From NCBI RefSeq assembly GCF_030817475.1, contig NZ_JAUSZJ010000002.1:4354626-4418625 (forward strand): DNA of 64,000 nt, written 5' to 3'. The position numbers and the translations under genes were made by a program. Source of the DNA: Streptomyces sp. V2I9 (lineage in GTDB: Bacteria > Actinomycetota > Actinomycetes > Streptomycetales > Streptomycetaceae). Below the pieces are notes generated by a model. The model saw only the letters and a list, made by a program, of their open reading frames with translations, ran no database searches and had not been told where the DNA came from. Shown piece by piece: positions 49,957-59,540 of the stretch. How positions within the stretch are numbered: the first letter of the stretch is position 1; each line of letters starts with the position of its first letter.

Positions 49957-51186
49957 ATGAGCTTCCGCGCGACCGCCCGTCACCCCGCCCTGATCCTCGA
50001 CGACGTCAAGGGCGCGCAGAAGATGCTGTCCGGAGTGGCGCGGACGACCGCCCTGGAGGGCAGCCGCCACCTGAGCGAGCTGGTCGGCGCCCCGGTCCAC
50101 CTCAAGTGCGAGAACCTCCAGCGCACCGGCTCCTTCAAACTGCGCGGCGCCTACGTCCGGATCTCCGGCCTCACCCCGGTGGAACGGGCGGCCGGGGTCG
50201 TCGCCGCCAGCGCCGGGAACCACGCCCAGGGCGTCGCGCTGGCCTCCTCGCTTCTCGGGGTGCGCTCCACCGTCTTCATGCCGGTCGGGGCGCCCCTGCC
50301 CAAGGTCGCCGCGACCCGCGAGTACGGGGCGGAGGTGCGGCTGTGCGGCCAGGTCGTCGACGAGACCCTGGAGGCGGCCCAGCGGTACGCGGAGGAGACC
50401 GGCGCGGTCTTCATCCACCCCTTCGACCACCCCGACATCATCGCGGGCCAGGGCACGGTCGGACTGGAGATCCTGGAACAGTGCCCCGAGGTCCGCACGA
50501 TCGTCGTCGGCATCGGCGGCGGCGGGTTCGCCGCGGGCGTCGCCGTCGCGGTGAAGGCCCTGCGTCCCGACGTACGCATCGTCGGCGTCCAGGCCGAGGG
50601 CGCCGCCTGCTACCCGCCCTCGCTGGCCGCCGGGCACCCCGTCTCGATCGACTCCCCGACCACGATGGCCGACGGCATCAAGGTGGGCCGCCCCGGCGAC
50701 GTACCGTTCCCCCTGATCGCGGAGCTGGTCGACGAGGTCCGCACGGTCACCGAGGATGAGCTGTCCAGCGCGCTGCTGCTCTGCCTGGAGCGCGCCAAAA
50801 TGGTCGTCGAACCGGCCGGCGCCGGCCCGGTGGCCGCACTGCTCAGCGACCCTGAGGCGTTCCGGGGGCCGGTGGTGGCCGTGCTGTCCGGCGGCAACGT
50901 CGACCCGCTCCTGATGCAGCGCATCCTGCGGCACGGCATGTCCGCGGCCGGCCGCCACCTGAGCCTGCGGCTGCGCCTCACCGACCGCCCCGGCGCGCTG
51001 GCCGCCCTGCTGGCCACGCTGACCGTGGCCGACGCCAACGTCCTCGACATCAGCCATGTACGCACCGACCCGCGCCTCGGGCTGACGGAGGCGGAGGTCG
51101 ATCTGCGGCTGGAGACGATGGGCCCGCAGCACTGCGCGGACGTCGAGGCGGCACTGCGCGAGGCCGGCTACCGGGTGATCGGCTGA
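49957..51186 (+). CDS. ilvA: Threonine ammonia-lyase
   Basis: A 409-residue PLP enzyme: ENLQRTGSFKLRGA with PLP Lys61, ASAGNHAQGVA, GIGGGGFAAG phosphate loop and VLSGGNVDP. A single C-terminal ACT-like domain follows (about 325-405: LSLRLRLTDRPGALAALLATL). It converts threonine to 2-oxobutyrate for isoleucine or, in catabolism, propionyl-CoA. The short form with one ACT domain fits the Streptomyces enzyme. Confidence 0.95.
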   Translation: MSFRATARHPALILDDVKGAQKMLSGVARTTALEGSRHLSELVGAPVHLKCENLQRTGSFKLRGAYVRISGLTPVERAAGVVAASAGNHAQGVALASSLLGVRSTVFMPVGAPLPKVAATREYGAEVRLCGQVVDETLEAAQRYAEETGAVFIHPFDHPDIIAGQGTVGLEILEQCPEVRTIVVGIGGGGFAAGVAVAVKALRPDVRIVGVQAEGAACYPPSLAAGHPVSIDSPTTMADGIKVGRPGDVPFPLIAELVDEVRTVTEDELSSALLLCLERAKMVVEPAGAGPVAALLSDPEAFRGPVVAVLSGGNVDPLLMQRILRHGMSAAGRHLSLRLRLTDRPGALAALLATLTVADANVLDISHVRTDPRLGLTEAEVDLRLETMGPQHCADVEAALREAGYRVIG

Positions 51187-51200
51187 GCGCCCGCCACCCG

Positions 51201-51277
51201 CCGATCGGCCGGCGTCGATCAGCTACACGCCGATCGGCCACACGCCGGGCTGATCGCCCGCTTTATTCCGATCGGCC
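51201..51277. repeat. Three CCGATCGGCC palindromic repeats upstream of the drrAB-type operon
   Basis: Copies at 51201-51210, 51230-51239 and 51268-51277, each containing CCGATCGG. They lie between the ilvA stop and the start of the ABC transporter gene at 51396. Spacing 29 and 38 bp. Confidence 0.6.
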
Positions 51278-51395
51278 GGATATTGTCGTTCGCCGCGCGA
51301 TGACGCCCGGTGAATCCTAGGATCGCCGAGTAGGCCCGTACGGGAGCCAAGCCCGTACGGGCGCGGTCATCCATGTGTGACGGAGGAGCCCCTCC

Positions 51396-52427
51396 ATGCC
51401 AGGTGCGATCCACGCCGAAGGTCTGGTGAAGACCTTCGGCGACGTACGAGCCCTGGACGGCGTCGATCTCGACGTCCCCGAAGGCACCGTCCTCGGGCTG
51501 CTCGGACCCAACGGCGCGGGCAAGACCACCGCCGTAAGGGTGCTGACCACGCTGCTGCGCCCGGACAGCGGCACGGCCGTCGTGGCCGGGATCGACGTCC
51601 TGCGCAAGCCCAACGAGGTGCGCCGCTCGATCGGGCTCTCCGGCCAGTTCGCGGCGGTCGACGAGTATCTGACCGGCCGCGAGAACCTCCAGATGGTCGG
51701 GCAGCTCTACCAGCTCGGCGCGCGGGACGCCAAGGCCCGCGCGGGCGTCCTGCTGGACCGGTTCAACCTCGGCGACGCCGCCGACCGCACCGCCAAGACG
51801 TACTCCGGCGGGATGCGCCGCCGCCTGGACCTCGCGGCGGCGCTCGTCGTGTCGCCGCCCGTGATGTTCATGGACGAGCCGACGACCGGGCTCGACCCGC
51901 GCAACCGGCAGCAGCTCTGGGACGTGATCGAGGACCTGGTGGCGGGCGGTACGACCCTGCTGCTGACCACGCAGTACCTGGAGGAGGCCGACCGCCTCGC
52001 CCACGACATCTGCGTCATCGACCACGGCCGGGTCATCGCCCGCGGCACCTCCGACGAGCTGAAGGCCCGCACCGGCGGCGAGCGCGTCGAGGTCGTCGTG
52101 CACCGCCCGGACGAGATCGAGCGCGCCCGCTCCGTGCTGACCGCCCTCGGCAAGGGCGAGGTCACCGTCGCCCAGCTCTCCCGCAAGCTGACCGCCCCGG
52201 TCAGCGGCGGGGCCAAGCTGCTGGCCGAGATCATCCGCGACCTCGACGCCCGGGGCGTCGAGATCGACGACATCGCCCTGCGCAGGCCCACCCTCGACGA
52301 CGTCTTCCTCTCCCTCACCGGCCACGCCGCCGAGGCCCGGGAGAACGGGGACGAGGAGCCCGGCGGAGCCGAAACGGAACGTCCCCGAGGAGCCCGCAGC
52401 GGCCGGGGCAAGGAGGAGAGCCGGTGA
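51396..52427 (+). CDS. DrrA-type ABC exporter ATPase
   Basis: A 343-residue ATPase: Walker A GPNGAGKTT, Q-loop LSGQFAAVDEYLTGRENL, signature YSGGMRRRLDLAAAL, Walker B VMFMDEPTTGLDPRNR, H-loop LTTQYLEEADRL. The C-terminal daunorubicin-resistance extension includes DIALRRPTLDDVFLSLTG. It drives export of a hydrophobic drug or lipid together with the permease, whose GTG overlaps the stop. GGAGGAG precedes the ATG. Confidence 0.94.
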   Translation: MPGAIHAEGLVKTFGDVRALDGVDLDVPEGTVLGLLGPNGAGKTTAVRVLTTLLRPDSGTAVVAGIDVLRKPNEVRRSIGLSGQFAAVDEYLTGRENLQMVGQLYQLGARDAKARAGVLLDRFNLGDAADRTAKTYSGGMRRRLDLAAALVVSPPVMFMDEPTTGLDPRNRQQLWDVIEDLVAGGTTLLLTTQYLEEADRLAHDICVIDHGRVIARGTSDELKARTGGERVEVVVHRPDEIERARSVLTALGKGEVTVAQLSRKLTAPVSGGAKLLAEIIRDLDARGVEIDDIALRRPTLDDVFLSLTGHAAEARENGDEEPGGAETERPRGARSGRGKEESR

Positions 52428-53287
52428 GCGCGATCTCCAAGGACGCCCCCACGCTGGTCCCACGCCCCTCCGGGGGTATCACACAGTCGGTGAAGGACTC
52501 CCTGGTCGTCGCCAAGCGGAACCTGATTCGGATGACCCGGATTCCGGAGATGGTGATCTTCGGGCTGGTCCAGCCGATCATGTTCGTGGTGCTGTTCACC
52601 TACGTCTTCGGCGGCTCCATCTCCATCGGCGGCTCCACCGACCCGCAGCTGTACAAGGAGTTCCTGATGGCGGGCATCTTCGCCCAGACCGTCACCTTCG
52701 CCACGGCGGGCGCCGGCGCGGGCATCGCCGACGACATGCACAAGGGGCTCATCGACCGCTTCCGGTCGCTGCCCATGGCCCGCGGCGCGGTCCTCACCGG
52801 ACGGACGCTCGCCGACCTCGTCCAGACCACGCTGACCCTCGTCGTCCTCGCGGGGGTCGCCCTCCTCGTCGGCTGGCGCACCCACGAGAACATCGGCAAG
52901 GTGCTCTGCGGCTTCCTGCTGCTGCTTCTCCTCGGTTACGCCTTCTCCTGGATCGGGGCGTTGATCGGCCTGTCCGTCCGCACCCCGGAGGCGGCGACCT
53001 CCGGCGGTCTGATCTGGCTGTTCCCGCTGACGTTCATCTCGAACGCCTTCGTCCCGGTCACCGGCATGCCCGCCTTCCTCCAGCACGTCGCCGAGTGGAA
53101 CCCGTTCAGCGCCACGGTGGCGGGGGCCCGCGAGCTGTTCGGGAACACGATGCCCGGCGTGCCGAAGTCCGTGACCGGGGCCTGGCCGATGGAGCACCCG
53201 ATCCTCGCCTCGGTGCTCTGGTCCGTGCTGATCATCGTGGTCTTCCGAACTCTGGCCGTACGCAAGTACCGCTCGGCCGCCGCCTGA
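52424..53287 (+). CDS. DrrB-type ABC-2 permease
   Basis: A 287-residue ABC-2 permease with six hydrophobic spans: LVQPIMFVVLFTYVFGG, EFLMAGIFAQTVTFATAGAGAGIADDM, the DRFRSLPMARGAVLTGR coupling helix, and ISNAFVPVTGMPAFLQHVAEWNPFS before the last span. GTG start coupled to the ATPase gene. Substrate unknown. Confidence 0.93.
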   Translation: MSAISKDAPTLVPRPSGGITQSVKDSLVVAKRNLIRMTRIPEMVIFGLVQPIMFVVLFTYVFGGSISIGGSTDPQLYKEFLMAGIFAQTVTFATAGAGAGIADDMHKGLIDRFRSLPMARGAVLTGRTLADLVQTTLTLVVLAGVALLVGWRTHENIGKVLCGFLLLLLLGYAFSWIGALIGLSVRTPEAATSGGLIWLFPLTFISNAFVPVTGMPAFLQHVAEWNPFSATVAGARELFGNTMPGVPKSVTGAWPMEHPILASVLWSVLIIVVFRTLAVRKYRSAAA

Positions 53288-53319
53288 GGACGCCCGAGCC
53301 GCCGCCCACCCACGGAAGC

Positions 53320-53363
53320 GACGCGGGAGCCCCGGCCTGTCCGAAGGCCGGGGCTCCCGCGTC
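53320..53363. terminator. Bidirectional hairpin terminator
   Basis: Perfect 18-bp stem (53320-53337 with 53346-53363), 8-nt loop, between the exporter permease and convergent greA. Confidence 0.88.
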
Positions 53364-53393
53364 GTCGGGTGCCGCGCGTGGTGGCGGGACGGG

Positions 53394-53891
53394 TCAGCCG
53401 GTGTAGGGCTTGGCCGCCAGGATCTTCACCGTGGCGGTCTTGCCGTTCGGCAGCTCGTAGTCCGCGTCGTCGCCCGTCCGCTTGCCGTTCACGCCGAGGC
53501 CGAGCGGGGACTGCGGGGAGTACGTCTCGATGTCCGCGCTCGCGTACTCGCGGGAGGCGAGCAGGAAGGTCAGCGTGTCGTCCTCGTCGCCGTCGAAGGC
53601 GATGGTGACAACCATGCCGGGCTCGACCACGCCGTCGTCGGCCGGCGCCTCGCCGACCTTCGCGTGCTCCAGGAGCTGGGTCAGCTGGCGCACCCGCAGC
53701 TCCATCTTGCCCTGCTCCTCCTTGGCCGCGTGGTACCCGCCGTTCTCCCGGAGGTCACCCTCCTCACGGGCCGCCGCGATCTTGACGGCGATCTCCGTGC
53801 GCGCGGGACCAGACAGGTACTCCAGCTCGGCCTTGAGCTGGTTGTACGCCTCCTGCGTGAGCCAGGTGACGTTTTCGCTGGTCTGGGTCAC
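53394..53891 (-). CDS. greA: Transcription elongation factor GreA
   Basis: A 165-residue protein: N-terminal coiled coil with the acidic tip REEGDLRENGGYHAAKEEQ, then C-terminal FKBP-like domain (TLTFLLASREYA...SPLGLGVNGKRTGDDADYELPNGKTATVKIL). It releases backtracked RNA polymerase. GTG at 53891 preceded by GAGGAG. Confidence 0.96.
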   Translation of the reverse strand: MTQTSENVTWLTQEAYNQLKAELEYLSGPARTEIAVKIAAAREEGDLRENGGYHAAKEEQGKMELRVRQLTQLLEHAKVGEAPADDGVVEPGMVVTIAFDGDEDDTLTFLLASREYASADIETYSPQSPLGLGVNGKRTGDDADYELPNGKTATVKILAAKPYTG

Positions 53892-54113
53892 AGGTGCTCC
53901 TCGTCGGTGCTGGGAATACAAACGATCGCCCTACCCGGAAGCATGTGCTTCGTCGGGTGGGCGAAACCACGAGCCTAACAATTCCGCAGGAAAAGGGGGA
54001 GAAGGTAAACCGTCACACACCGGGACCGGCCACTGCGGCCCGTATCACCGCAGGTCGCACGGGGTGGTGCGGCGGGACCGGCCCCTGCGGGCCGTCATCG
54101 GAGGGAGAGGGGA

Positions 54114-54530
54114 TCAGCCCTTCGGGCCGTCGTCGGCGGTGCAGCCCATCGGCTCGACCGCCGTCGCCCGCGACCGGGTCACCACGGTCACGACCTCGTC
54201 GATCCGGTCCTCGGCCCGGTCGAACCGGACCTCCTTGCGTCCCACCTCGGCGCCGTCCTCGCTGAGCGCCCGCACCACGCAGTAGCCATGCCCGCCCCGG
54301 TCCTTGCGGACCTCCAGATGGACATCGGCGCGGGTGTCGGAGACGACCTTGAACTTGATCATCTCGGCGCTGATGCCCTGGCCGCCCACGTAGTCGTAGC
54401 CGATCCACCCGATCACGCCGAGCAGGGCGACGCCCAGGACCGATCCGACGATCTTCAGCTTGCGGTCCGCACGCTGATCCTCGGTCCGGCCGTAGCGCCC
54501 CTCGGGCGCGGCCTGGCGAACCGTCGTCAT
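54114..54530 (-). CDS. DUF4307 membrane protein
   Basis: A 138-residue protein: basic N-terminus, one TM helix (KIVGSVLGVALLGVIGWIGYDYV), then an extracellular beta-rich domain with RDRGGHGYCVVRALSEDGAEVGRKEV, the DUF4307 pattern, and two Cys. Conserved next to mca in actinobacteria. Confidence 0.9.
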   Translation of the reverse strand: MTTVRQAAPEGRYGRTEDQRADRKLKIVGSVLGVALLGVIGWIGYDYVGGQGISAEMIKFKVVSDTRADVHLEVRKDRGGHGYCVVRALSEDGAEVGRKEVRFDRAEDRIDEVVTVVTRSRATAVEPMGCTADDGPKG

Positions 54531-54742
54531 GATCGTTCCCTTCGGGCCGGGCATCGAGGAATTTTCCGGCCCCTCGGTCAGTCACTATAGAAGCCGCCCG
54601 TCCGTCACCCGATCGCGCCCCACACCGACGAGGCGCCGGCCGGCCCCTCCCGCCGGAGACCGCCGAGGGCCCTCTCCGCCCTCGACGACCTCCGACGACC
54701 TTCGACCGGAGCGACCAGCGACCCATGACTGAGGATCGAGTT

Positions 54743-55624
54743 TTGACTGAGCAGCTGCGACTGATGGCCGTTCACGCCCACCCCGACGACGAGTCGAGCA
54801 AGGGCGCGGCCACCATGGCCAAGTACGTGTCCGAGGGGGTGGACGTGCTGGTCGTGACCTGCACGGGGGGCGAGCGCGGCTCCATCCTCAACCCGAAGCT
54901 CCAGGGCGACGCGTACATCGAGAAGAACATCCACGAGGTGCGCAAGAAGGAGATGGACGAGGCCCGCGAGATCCTGGGCGTCCAGCAGGAGTGGCTCGGC
55001 TTCGTCGACTCGGGGCTGCCCGAGGGCGACCCGCTGCCGCCGCTGCCCGAGGGCTGCTTCGCCCTGGAGGACCCGGAGCACGCCGCGGGGCGCCTGGTGG
55101 CGAAGATCCGCGCGTTCCGGCCGCAGGTCATCACCACGTACGACGAGAACGGCGGCTACCCGCACCCCGACCACATCATGACGCACACGATCTCGATGAT
55201 CGCGTTCGACGGTGCGGCCGACGCGGAGCGGTTCCCCGAGGACGAGTTCGGCCCGGTCTGGACGCCGCAGAAGCTGTACTACAACCAGGGCTTCAACCGT
55301 CCGCGCACCGTCGCCCTGCACGAGGCGCTCCTCGCCCGCGGTCTGGAGTCCCCGTACGGGGAGTGGCTGGAGCGGTGGAAGGAGTTCGAGCGCGTCGAAC
55401 GCACCCTGACCACGTACGTCCCCTGCGACGACTTCTTCGAGATCCGCGACAAGGCGCTGATCGCGCACGCCACGCAGATCGACCCCGAGGGCGGCTGGTT
55501 CCGGGTTCCGATGGAGGTCCAGCGGGAGGTCTGGCCGACCGAGGAGTACGAGCTGGCGAAGTCTCTGGTCGATACCTCCCTCCCCGAGAGCGACCTCTTC
55601 GCGGGCATCCGCGACAATGCCTGA
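54743..55624 (+). CDS. mca: Mycothiol S-conjugate amidase
   Basis: A 293-residue zinc hydrolase of the LmbE family: AVHAHPDDESSKG (His13, Asp16), GGYPHPDHIMTH. It cleaves mycothiol S-conjugates to mercapturates in toxin removal. The TTG at 54743 with GAGGA 7 nt upstream gives 293 residues, as in S. coelicolor; the ATG at 54725 is possible. Confidence 0.95.
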   Translation: MTEQLRLMAVHAHPDDESSKGAATMAKYVSEGVDVLVVTCTGGERGSILNPKLQGDAYIEKNIHEVRKKEMDEAREILGVQQEWLGFVDSGLPEGDPLPPLPEGCFALEDPEHAAGRLVAKIRAFRPQVITTYDENGGYPHPDHIMTHTISMIAFDGAADAERFPEDEFGPVWTPQKLYYNQGFNRPRTVALHEALLARGLESPYGEWLERWKEFERVERTLTTYVPCDDFFEIRDKALIAHATQIDPEGGWFRVPMEVQREVWPTEEYELAKSLVDTSLPESDLFAGIRDNA

Positions 55625-55865
55625 TATGTACGCGACCCAGGCACTGACGCACCTCGTCCCGCTCGCCGCCGAAGAGCTCGACAAGAACAAGGTCACCCCC
55701 GGCGTCCTCGGCTTCCTCGTCTTCGCCGCGCTCGCCGTCGGCGTGTGGGCGCTGATGAAGTCGATGAACCGGCACATGGGACGGGTGAACTTCGAGGAGG
55801 CCCCCGACCCGGACGCGAAGCCGACCGAGGCCGGGTCCGGGGCGGCGGCCTCCCCCCGGAAGTAG
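55617..55865 (+). CDS. Small membrane protein downstream of mca
   Basis: An 82-residue protein with one transmembrane helix (about 28-50: VLGFLVFAALAVGVWALMKSMNRHMGRVNF) and a short acidic, Ala/Gly tail. Its start overlaps the mca stop by 8 bp, indicating coupling. Conserved with mca from memory; role unknown. Confidence 0.85.
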   Translation: MPDMYATQALTHLVPLAAEELDKNKVTPGVLGFLVFAALAVGVWALMKSMNRHMGRVNFEEAPDPDAKPTEAGSGAAASPRK

Positions 55866-56101
55866 GCGACGCGCCGGACCGCGGGGCCGGGGAAGCGGCG
55901 TCCGGCCTCACCGCCGGACGCCCACGCGCACTGCCGTGCGGGCAGGGGAGGCGCGCCTGCCCTGCCCGCACGGGGACGTACGTGTGTCCTGCCGTACGGC
56001 TGTGGGGCGCGGGCCGCACGTCCTCCCGTACGGAGACGGGCGCGGGAGCGCGCGCCGCTCACCGGCGCCCGTCCCCCTCGGCCCCCGCGCCCCTCACCCC
56101 C

Positions 56102-59100
56102 TCACGGCTGCGCCGGCTCCAGCGGCACGCCCATGATCTGGCCGGCGGCGCGGGCCGGGGTCAGCCCGAGCCGCCACGCCTGCCAGCCGTCCTCCAGGTC
56201 CACGCCCCGCTCCAGGGCCACCGCGAACGCCGCCGCCGACTGCTCCAGCTTCACGTCCCGCGCCGGATGCCGGGCCCCGATCAGCTCGGCCAGCTCCTGC
56301 TGGGCGACCACCGTGCCCACCTCGCTGCCTCCGGGCGACGCGTACGGCAGCAGCGTGCAGCGCAGGAACCGGGCCCAGTCGCCGCCCCGCGCGTCCCCGT
56401 ACGAGGCGAACAGCCCCGCCGCCTCCTCGCACAGCTCCAGCGCCTGCGGCGCCCGCCCGTTGCCCGCGTCGATCAACGCCAGCTCCACGCACGCCCACGC
56501 CTCCCCGTACGGCACCTTGATCCGCCGGAAGTCGGCCCGCGCGTCCATCAGCAGCTGCCGGGCGAACCCCGAATTGCGGAGGTTGCCCGTCTGCGCGGCC
56601 CGCTGGTCCCGCGTCACCCGTCCCGAGTGGTGCCGGGCGCAGGCCAGCCCGTACACGTCCCGCATCCGCGAGAACATCGTGCGGGCCCGCTCCAGCTCGC
56701 GCACCGCCTGATCGGTGTCCCCGTCCTCCTCCAGAGCCTGGCCCAGGTAGAACAGGGTCCACGCCTCGCCGCGCGCGTCCTCGTTCTCCCGGTGCCGTTC
56801 CAACGCCTCCCGCAGCTGCTCCAGCGCGGCCGCCGGGTCGCCGTCCAGCAGCCGGGCACGGGCCAGCTGGGTGATCGCCCACGCCTCACCGCGCCCGTCG
56901 CGGGTCCGCCGGTACAGCTCCAGGGCGGTGCTCAGCTCCTCCTCGGCCGGCGCGACCTCGCCCGTGCGCAGTCGCACCTGGCCCAACTGGTACCGCGTCC
57001 ACGCCTCACCGTGCAGCGACTCGCCCTCCCGGTGCAGCCGCAGCGCGTCGGCCAGCAGCGCCAGCGCCTTCGGCAGATCGCCCCGGTCCCGCTCCACGGC
57101 GGCCAGGGCGTGCAGGGTCCAGGCCCGGTCCTCGGCCTGCGCCTCGGAGGACTGGAGCGCCAGCGCCTCCCCGAGCCGGGCCGCCGCCTCGGTCAGATTG
57201 CCCTGGTGGTGCAGGGTGATCCCGAGCGAACAGAGGGCCAGCGCCTCACCCGCGTCGTTCTGCGCCTCGTGGTAGAGCCCGACGACGGAGGAGAGCGTGG
57301 TGCGGGCCTTGTCCAGCTCGCCGAGCTGCCGGGCCGCGATGCCCGTGCGCCACTGCACCGAGCGCTCCAGCAGCCCCTGGTCCACTGCTCTGGTCAGCTC
57401 GCTGATCTCGCCCAGGCGGTACAGGTCGCCGCGCAGCAGGCAGTAGTCGCACAGCGCTCCCAGCAGATGCAGCACCGTCGCCTGGTCCACGCCCTCCGCG
57501 TGCCGCAGCGCCGCCGTGATGAAGCTCGACTCGTCGTCCAGCCAACGCAGCGCCGAGTCCAGCGACCCGAACCCGTGTGAGCCGAACTGCCCGGCGCGGG
57601 TGGACATCTTCCCGTCGACCATCCGGATCACGGCGTCGGCCAGCTCCGCGTAGTTCGTCAGCAGCCGCTCCTGCGCCGCCGTCCGCTCGGCCTCCTCCTC
57701 CTCGTCCCGCAGCCGGGCCAGCGCGAAGGCCCGCACCAGGTCGTGCAGCCGGTAGCGCGACCCCCGTACGCGGGTGAGCAGCCCGGCCCCTGCCAGCACC
57801 GTCAGCAGCCGCTCGGCCTCCTGCTCGTCCGCCGCGAGCAGCGAGGCGGCGGCCGCCGCGCCGAGACTGGCCCGGCCCGCCAGCGCGAGCCGCCGCAGCA
57901 GCCGCCGGGCCTGGTCGCCCTGGTCCGTGTAGCGCAGCCACAGTGCCCGCTCCACCGCGCCGACCGGCCCGTACGCGGCCAGGTCCTCCGCCAGCGTGTG
58001 CCGGCTGCGGCCCCCGAGCGCGGACCCGGCGACCCGCAGCGCCAGCGGCAGCCCGCCGCACAGCTCCACGACCGCCTCCGTGGACGGGTGGTCGTAGGGC
58101 CCGGTCTCCTGTTCCCCGGCGACCTCGCGCAACAGCTCCTCCGCGCCCGCCGCGTCCAGCGGGCCGACCGGCAGGTGGTGCACGCGGGCCGGCAGATCCT
58201 CGGGCAGCTCCAGCGGCTCCCGCGCGGTGACGATCACCAGGCTGTCCGAGCGCTCCGGCACCAGGGTGCGTACCTGCTCGGCGTCCGTCGCGTCGTCGAG
58301 CACCACGGTGACCGGCGTCCCCGTGAGGTGCTGGTGGTACAGCTCACCGAGCCGCCGCACCTGCTGCTCCGCCGACGCGCCTTCGCGGAACAGCAGTTGC
58401 TCGCGCGGGGCGCCCAGCCGGTTCAGCAGGTGCAGAAGGGCGTCACGGGTCGGCAGCGGACTCTCCCCGGCCACCTGGCCGCGCAGATCGACCAGGCACG
58501 CCCCCCGGAACTGGTCCTTGAGCGTGTGCGCGGCCCGCACCGCGAGCGAGGTACGCCCCGACCCCGGTTCGCCGTGCAGGACGACGACGGTCGGCCGGGT
58601 CCGCGTGGAGGCGCGTGCCGCCTGTACCCACTGGGTGATCTGCGCCAGCTCGGACCGGCGCCCCGCGAACGGCCCCTCCGCCTGCGGGAGATGGCCGAAC
58701 GACTGCTCCAGCACCACGCGGGTGCGGGCCGCCGCGCTGCGGTCTCCGCCACGCAACCGGCATGCGACCGCGGCGTTCTGCCTCTTCTTCGGGTTGCGCG
58801 ACGCCGGGGCCAGCATGCGCTGCTGGTCCAGGTACGGACGGATGCCCCGTACCTCCAGGGCGGTCAGCCACTGGAGCCTCAACTGCTCCGCCCCGCCCGG
58901 CTGTCCGGCCGCGGCGGCGCGGCGGTGCGCGGCGGGCCAGTGCGAGGCGGTCACCCTCGCCACGGTCGTCGCCGTGCCGGCCACCGCGACGGCCGCGCCC
59001 GCGCCGAACGCCGGACCGGTGCCGGCGCCGAGCGCCAGATCCGCGCCGATCGCGGCGACCGCCGCAACTCCCGTCACCAGCAGGGGTGTTCCGAGCGCCG

Positions 59101-59326
59101 CTCGGCTGAAGCGCTCCGCCAACGGGCGATCGCCCGCCGCCGCGGCGTCGAGCGCCCGCGTGTACGCGGCGTACTCCTCGGCCGCGCCTACCGCCATGGT
59201 GTCGAGCGCGGCACGGGCCCGCGACATCAGCGCTCCGGCGTCCGTCCGCCCGCCGGAGCGCCGCGCCTCCTCCTCCACTGAGCGCACCAACAGCCTCTCG
59301 GCCTCGGCCCGATGGCTGTCCCGCAT
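56102..59326 (-). CDS. Large membrane-linked NB-ARC/TPR (STAND) protein
   Basis: A 1074-residue protein. Two hydrophobic segments (78-99 and 103-122) near the N-terminus, a P-loop HGEPGSGRTSL (252-260), Walker-B-like VVLDDATDAEQ, GGLPLALRVAGSAL (GLPL motif of NB-ARC), winged-helix-like region, and then about ten TPR-type repeats recurring as GEAWTxxxLGQ/ARA (about 640-980). This is the AfsR/NB-ARC STAND layout but with membrane spans in place of a SARP DNA-binding domain. STAND proteins switch on ligand binding. GGAGGGGG precedes the ATG at 59326. It is last in a leftward block with the ABC genes, 214 bp away. Confidence 0.88.
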   Translation of the reverse strand: MRDSHRAEAERLLVRSVEEEARRSGGRTDAGALMSRARAALDTMAVGAAEEYAAYTRALDAAAAGDRPLAERFSRAALGTPLLVTGVAAVAAIGADLALGAGTGPAFGAGAAVAVAGTATTVARVTASHWPAAHRRAAAAGQPGGAEQLRLQWLTALEVRGIRPYLDQQRMLAPASRNPKKRQNAAVACRLRGGDRSAAARTRVVLEQSFGHLPQAEGPFAGRRSELAQITQWVQAARASTRTRPTVVVLHGEPGSGRTSLAVRAAHTLKDQFRGACLVDLRGQVAGESPLPTRDALLHLLNRLGAPREQLLFREGASAEQQVRRLGELYHQHLTGTPVTVVLDDATDAEQVRTLVPERSDSLVIVTAREPLELPEDLPARVHHLPVGPLDAAGAEELLREVAGEQETGPYDHPSTEAVVELCGGLPLALRVAGSALGGRSRHTLAEDLAAYGPVGAVERALWLRYTDQGDQARRLLRRLALAGRASLGAAAAASLLAADEQEAERLLTVLAGAGLLTRVRGSRYRLHDLVRAFALARLRDEEEEAERTAAQERLLTNYAELADAVIRMVDGKMSTRAGQFGSHGFGSLDSALRWLDDESSFITAALRHAEGVDQATVLHLLGALCDYCLLRGDLYRLGEISELTRAVDQGLLERSVQWRTGIAARQLGELDKARTTLSSVVGLYHEAQNDAGEALALCSLGITLHHQGNLTEAAARLGEALALQSSEAQAEDRAWTLHALAAVERDRGDLPKALALLADALRLHREGESLHGEAWTRYQLGQVRLRTGEVAPAEEELSTALELYRRTRDGRGEAWAITQLARARLLDGDPAAALEQLREALERHRENEDARGEAWTLFYLGQALEEDGDTDQAVRELERARTMFSRMRDVYGLACARHHSGRVTRDQRAAQTGNLRNSGFARQLLMDARADFRRIKVPYGEAWACVELALIDAGNGRAPQALELCEEAAGLFASYGDARGGDWARFLRCTLLPYASPGGSEVGTVVAQQELAELIGARHPARDVKLEQSAAAFAVALERGVDLEDGWQAWRLGLTPARAAGQIMGVPLEPAQP

Positions 59327-59540
59327 AGATGTCCCCCTCCGAGAGCCGCGCTCCGGATGCCGGTCTCCGGAGCGTCGGACGTCACACGTCGGGGTCAAGT
59401 GTCCTGCGTGGCGCGCCCCGGCGCGAGGGGCGCGGGGCAAGGGGTGGGTCAAGGAGCGAGGACGGGACAGGGCGGGGCAGGCCGGTGGGACGCGGTCGCG
59501 GAACCGTCCGCGGGGCGCGCCGCGGCCGGGAGAGCCCGCC

